Below, piece after piece: positions 59,250 through 64,000 of a DNA stretch of 64,000 nt; within the stretch, counting starts at the first letter, position 1; each line of letters begins with the position of its first letter. Source of the stretch: Heterocephalus glaber (taxonomy: Eukaryota > Chordata > Mammalia > Rodentia > Bathyergidae); contig NW_004624734.1 in the NCBI RefSeq assembly GCF_000247695.1, positions 14,291,343-14,355,342 on the forward strand, in the 5' to 3' direction. A program made the translations under genes and the position numbers. Under the pieces are notes generated by a model. The model made no database searches and had not been told where the DNA came from. It was given only the letters and a program-made list of their open reading frames with translations.

Positions 59250-60715
59250 GAGGTTGTGGTATTTCATTGTGCAGCCCTAGCAAACCAATGCAGATCCTGA
59301 GAGAATGTTCAACTTTAGCTTTGGCCACCAGGACTGGGCATTTAGTGAGTGTGCCTAGTCTAGGACCTGGCATATCACAGATCTTCTCAGTCCAATACAG
59401 GCAGGACCGCTTGGCATGATGACTGTGTATTCAACATGTTGCTAATCAAATTCAGATATAAAATATAACCTAGATCTTTGAAAATTCAGTATGACAAGAA
59501 CACAAGATAAATGTTGAAGTCAATTATATATTGTGGTTGAGAATATTTTGGTTATTTAGGGTTAAATAAAATATATACCACCTACTTTTTAATGTGGCTA
59601 CTAGAAAATTTCAAATTTAACATGTCCTTTGATTTATATTTCTGTTGGATAGGATTGTATTAGATGTTTAAAAAAATCTTTTCCGTGGTGAGACTCTCTC
59701 AACTGTCATTATCCTCATAACAAGGACCTAGAGACAGGTGGATTCTAAAATTCTTCCGTGACAGCAGTGAAAAAAAAAAGAAAAGGGAAAAGAAAAGAAA
59801 AAAAGGAAAGTATACTGATAATCGAAAGGAGACTAAACATATATATTAAAGGTGTGGCACATAAAGAGGACAAAACTTTCCACAGTTCCATTATTTGAAA
59901 AAAAATCTATTCAGTAACAATTACCAACAAAACTACAGGTGAAGAATGCAGTTTTTAAAGTAGGGAAAAGCAGACACAGAAACTGAGAATGCTTTGCAAT
60001 GATCACATTAGCCCTGGATTGTAACTTGGCAGATCAGTCATGTTCTTCTGCTGAAGATTAACAGAAAACATCTTGGCTATTCTCAGCAGAAAATAGATGA
60101 TTTAGAAAGAAATCAGGAAGAGGTATAGAGCTGATATAGAGGCTTCAGCACCTGGCTCATAAAATTTGCTTGAGCCAAAGGATCATGAGACAGGCATGTC
60201 ACCTTTCCTCGGCATTCATGCTAGGATGGCCCTGTTGACTCCACTCTGCCTGACTCCTGAAGCCACCTCTGATGGAGGCTTTATGCCTCTACACATTCTG
60301 GACCTTGTCACAGCTCTGGTGTGATTTCTCAACTGCTGGTACATCTGGTCAACCCCAAGGTCTAAGTTGCAGGTTCAAGGAACTGTCAGAGCTTGCACTG
60401 CTGAGGGCAGGAAGAGGGAGGACCTGGCTCCTTCATTTGTCTCATGGAGGGGATCTGCTACATTGAACATGGGTTTGGATGATTACATCCCCCACTCCCC
60501 GCAAAACCAAACCAAAACAAAGGCAAAACAAATGCACCCAATTCCATGCCTTCCAATAAATAAATAAAAAAAATCAGACCAATGCCAAGTTAGTAATAAG
60601 TTAGTAATAATCCCTGGGTCACCTTAGAGATGAGAAATAAACTCAAAAGTTATGATACTGTTAAATTTCTATGTCATTCATATAACACATAGTATCATTT
60701 TTCTAAGTTCTATAT
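59250..60715. other. Intergenic stretch with no recognised element
   Basis: An (AAAAG)n-like low-complexity run lies at 59768-59806. No gene or other repeat recognised. Confidence 0.5.
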
Positions 60716-60719
60716 GAAT

Positions 60720-60905
60720 ATTAACCTGACTAAACTACATGTTAATACATTGCCATCATCATTTCTATTTTATAGATGGGTAAACTGAAATCCAGACAAG
60801 TTCAATAATTTAGCAATAATCACTCACTAGTAGGTAATAGGAGAAAAATTTAAAGTCAAGTGCTCTGGAGCTTCAGGGTCAATATTATAACCACTACGCC
60901 TTGCT
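60720..60905 (+). repeat. MIR SINE
   Basis: 'tctattttatagatgggtaa', 'actgaaatccagacaagttc', 'agtcaagtgctctggagctt' and 'ttataaccactacgcc' are MIR in order, nearly to its 3' end. Confidence 0.85.
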
Positions 60906-63794
60906 ATAGTGGTTTTTATTTGTATGTACTCTTTCGAAAATGTTCGGTGAGCAACATATAATTTATTGTATGAGGTAGATTTCTGTTCCCTGAACAATTT
61001 TCATTGTCTTTGTTAACAAAAATCTTTCACATATTTTAGAGAGGATGTCACTGAACAGGATGATGTTATTAACAGTTGCAATCAAGCAATTTATAGCCAC
61101 AGTTGAAAAACAAGATCAAAAGCAGATGTTGCAGGATAGATCATGCAAGGAAAATAGCTGACATCCTCTAAGCTCTGGGCGACTCCTCAAGGAATGCCTC
61201 CAACTCTTTCTTAAAATACTCCATTCATGTTATCTTCGTATGTGGACATTTGTAATATTTTAAAGTTCAAATCAAGTAATATACACAGAGTATATGGTTT
61301 AGACCTTGTGGTTAATATTTACAAATAGAAAAAAGACTTGGCCTCTCCCTTTGAATTCCTGAAGCCTACTTCAGATTTCTAGAAGCAAAGCCATTTCTTT
61401 AAGTGAGACAACAGATGATCAAACTTTTTCTACATTTTCCTTAAAAGGCAAGATCACTCATCTTTCCCAAAAGATCATCTAATTTTAATCACTTTTTTTG
61501 GCTTTAGAAAATGGAGAAATTTGTGGTAACTGAAGTATAGTTGTGATCTCAGAAAAAATTCTGATCTAAAAGGAAAACTGTCATTATTTTTAAAACTTAT
61601 TTGAAATGTGATAACTGGGACACTTCTCTTAGTACCTGATCATGGTAGCCCGAAACCACAAGATGCAAGGGAAACCAAGCACATGATCACTTTTCTGGTA
61701 ACCATTTCCTCTTATCTCACATGTTGAGCAAATTTTCTTTTTCAACTTTTATTTATTGTCTTTTTTATTAGAAACTTTATTGCTTAATGGTCTCCTGAGT
61801 ACAGATTCGAAATTAGAAACAAAAAATATTTTTCAAGTAAACAATTACTTTGGTGTATGAGGTAATAAGAACTGGTAGTACTCGGTGGTGGGGAGGCTAC
61901 TCCTTCTGTTAATGATTTTGTTTCCTCTTTTGCACATTGCACACATATTTGTGGCCTATCTTCCATGTGCAAGGTATAATGATGTGCTGCTATAGGATGA
62001 GAGAGGCTGCATACTGGTTTCAGCTCCCTAATTTTATGCGCATGATGTTTTCCCCTGTCAGTCACCTTGGCATTCCCATCTCCCCACATTAGCATGCTGT
62101 CCTTATGTGCTAATGCATGTCACAGATATTAAATTTCAGGGTTAGTGGGAAGTATAACATTCACTTGTTTTATTGTCTATGGCTTGGAACCAGGGTTGTT
62201 CCAGTTCATGCCTAAAACTTTGTGTTAGAATAGATCATGGTGAGTTCTGTGAAGTTAAATCTATAAAAGCAGAGAATTAGCAACTTGTATCATTGACTGG
62301 TGGCAGTAGGTGGCAAAGAGAAAGTTCAGATACATGCTGTACTGGAAAAATAAGAAACTGGAAAAAAACAAGTGGCCCATATATAGGGGAATTTATGACT
62401 TATTCAAATCAGTACACTTTTGAGAGTGAAGGAGCACTGTTAATAATTATGTTGGGACTACAGTTATAAACCAGGACTGCCTTTGGTAAGTCATAATAGA
62501 ACTTGAGTAATTTAAAAAGAGAGAAAGAACACACATAACTATTGTCCAGTAAAAACCTAGGGAGTTCAGGAGGCCTGATGAGGTTGTTTATGGGATTGTC
62601 CAGACAGAGATTTGATCTCCTCATATAACTGTGGTCCTGAAACTTAAGTTTTATGTTTGTGGTTAAGGGACAAAACAGCGAGGTTCCAAATCAGGCTGTG
62701 CAGATGAATCCCAATGAGCTCTAAAGCCACTGTGTTTTCTCCTTGCCATTCTGGTGTCTTGGGTTTGTATGAGTACTAGTAACCAATTGCATGCTTCTGC
62801 TAAGGGGAATTTTTGGATAAGAAAACTTCCTCTGCAGCCCTTCAGAATCTCTTTACTTTGCACCAATAACAGGAGAATCAGAAATCTCAAGTCAATCCCA
62901 AATGTGGCAGAAATTGCAGGGCAATTCACAATTTCCCTATTTAGTGTTATTGGCTTGGAAGCATTTCAACTCTCAGGAAATATAGTTTACAAGGCTGTAA
63001 GCGATTCTATCTTCTCAGTGTCCTGGCTGGGCCCAAAACTTGCATAGACATAAGATTAATAGGAGAGAAGATTACAAGTTTATTCACATTTATATGGCAC
63101 TCATAAGGAAATGAAGACTCAAAAATAGGGTTACAGTCAATCATATGTATACTGGATTGGACCAAAAACCAGTTAAATTGTGAAATGTAAGACAAAAGGG
63201 CTTGGGCTAGTGTATTTGATTGGAAAGAGAAGTATCTAGGGTTAGTTTACCAAGAGTTGATTGCAAAAATTACCCTGGGCTTCGACCTTCTCTCCTTGCT
63301 AAGAATGTTATTTGATGCTGAGGACATCTTTCCCATGGGAATTTCATCTTGCTTTTAAAAACAAAATGAAGGATAGAATGATCTTGCACCTGCTGTTTTT
63401 AAAACATGCTTTCATTCCAAAATAGTGTGCCAGAGCTGTGTATTTGAGTGGCATATTCTTAACTCCTTCAAGGTTATTAAATGCCTTGGCTATACACGGT
63501 AGTTAATAGAATGAATTTTTCCAGCTAATATTTGTTAAGCATGTAGTACATTCAACTAAGGTTTATTGAGTGCCTATTACCTTAATATTATCTTATTTAA
63601 TCCTATGTTCTCCCATGGCTAGGAAGCTAAGTGACTCAACCAAGGTGTCAGCTGAACTTGGGCTTGGTCAGGAGCTAAAAGCCTGGTCCTCTTTCTTGCT
63701 CTGCTATAGACTGGTACGTGGTAGACGCGTCCTCGTATGTTGGGACAGGTCCATGGTAGGATCAGTCATTGCGGCCACTTCCCTTTAGCTAACA
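60906..63794. other. Intergenic stretch upstream of the promoter edge
   Basis: Mostly unique AT-rich DNA. An L2/MIR-like block lies at about 63530-63680 (gtttattgagtgcctattac, ctaggaagctaagtgactca). No gene recognised. Confidence 0.5.
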
Positions 63795-64000
63795 CGTACA
63801 ATCATGTGAGGTTAGAAGAGGAACCGAGGAGAGTACTCCGGAAGGAGACCGGATCCGTGCCAGAAGAGCCGGCAGAGAGCTTGCTCCGCCCTCACCCTCC
63901 CGCTGCATTCTGGCGGATGCCTGGGCAGCCTGCTGCCCGGACTCAAGATGGCGGGATCGGCGTCAGCATCCTCCTGCCCTTTTCTATCATGGCGGCGGAC
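63795..64000 (+). promoter_or_regulatory. GALC: CpG-rich TATA-less promoter edge, probably of GALC
   Basis: The last 200 bases change abruptly from AT-rich DNA to GC-rich DNA with several CpGs. Motifs seen: an M-box/CLEAR-like E-box tcatgtga (63802-63809), an ETS-type ccggaag (63838-63844), a GC box ctccgccctc (63884-63893), and two YY1-like sites, caagatggcggg (63945-63953) and atcatggcggc. There is no TATA box. In human, GALC (galactosylceramidase, the lysosomal enzyme deficient in Krabbe disease) starts about 17 kb upstream of the GPR65 ATG in the opposite direction; this edge is 21 kb upstream in the same arrangement. ATGs at 63917, 63948 and 63989 are possible starts, but none gives a recognisable GALC N-terminus before the window ends, so I annotate promoter only. 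Confidence 0.5.

Noticed and set aside
63917..64000. In-frame open reading from ATG 63917 or 63948 as GALC exon 1
   Set aside because: Neither frame gives residues I can match to the GALC N-terminus before the window ends, so I did not call a CDS.

Overview
This is a stretch of mammalian nuclear DNA, about 60% AT and dominated by interspersed repeats, with one intact protein-coding gene and one promoter-like CpG-rich edge. The repeats point to a rodent. There are several tRNA-derived SINEs of the ID type with A and B boxes, and a B1 (7SL-derived) SINE carrying a 29-bp internal duplication, which is known from B1 of the mouse-related rodent clade. The main ID variant reads 'agctcagtggttctgccacctgcc', unlike the usual mouse, rat or squirrel ID. 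A non-murid rodent, perhaps Castorimorpha (beaver-like), fits, but the species call is an inference.

The gene is GPR65 (TDAG8), an acid-sensing class A GPCR, on the minus strand at 41809-42813 as a single uninterrupted coding exon. A good splice acceptor lies 34 bp upstream of its ATG. In human, GPR65 lies head-to-head with GALC. The last ~200 bases (GC-rich, ETS, YY1-like and Sp1-like motifs, no TATA box) sit where the GALC promoter should be, in the expected orientation (+). No GALC protein sequence is seen inside the window, so this rests on synteny. The ~41 kb to the left of GPR65 has no protein-coding gene; it corresponds to the gene-poor interval toward KCNK10 in human.

Layout: 1-15 kb, ancient repeats (L2, MIR, MER5, MaLR-type LTRs, short L1 3' ends). 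15.9-16.5 kb, an MLT2-like solo LTR with a perfect 5-bp target duplication. 18.6-19.7 kb, a decayed ERVL pol remnant split by an L1 tail. 20.05-20.23 kb, a 173-bp TA-flanked MITE-like element. 22-24 kb, two LTRs and a paired ID insertion inside a MIR. 29-36 kb, ERV-like remnants, a TSD-bounded L1 tail with a duplicated 3' UTR, and a 3.4-kb twin-primed (5'-inverted) L1 with an internal duplication. 36.3-44.6 kb, mostly unique DNA around GPR65. 44.7-46.8 kb, old L1 pieces. 51.1-59.2 kb, a nested L1 stack in which an old L1 was split twice by younger L1s, each with its own target-site duplication; the only assembly gap (100 N) lies in an ID SINE inside this stack. 59.2-63.8 kb, mostly unique DNA with a MIR. 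63.8-64 kb, the promoter-like edge.

I found no undescribed gene system. The most informative structures are the retrotransposon architectures (nested L1 stack, twin priming, tandem 3' UTR, ID dimer) and the GPR65/GALC regulatory arrangement.
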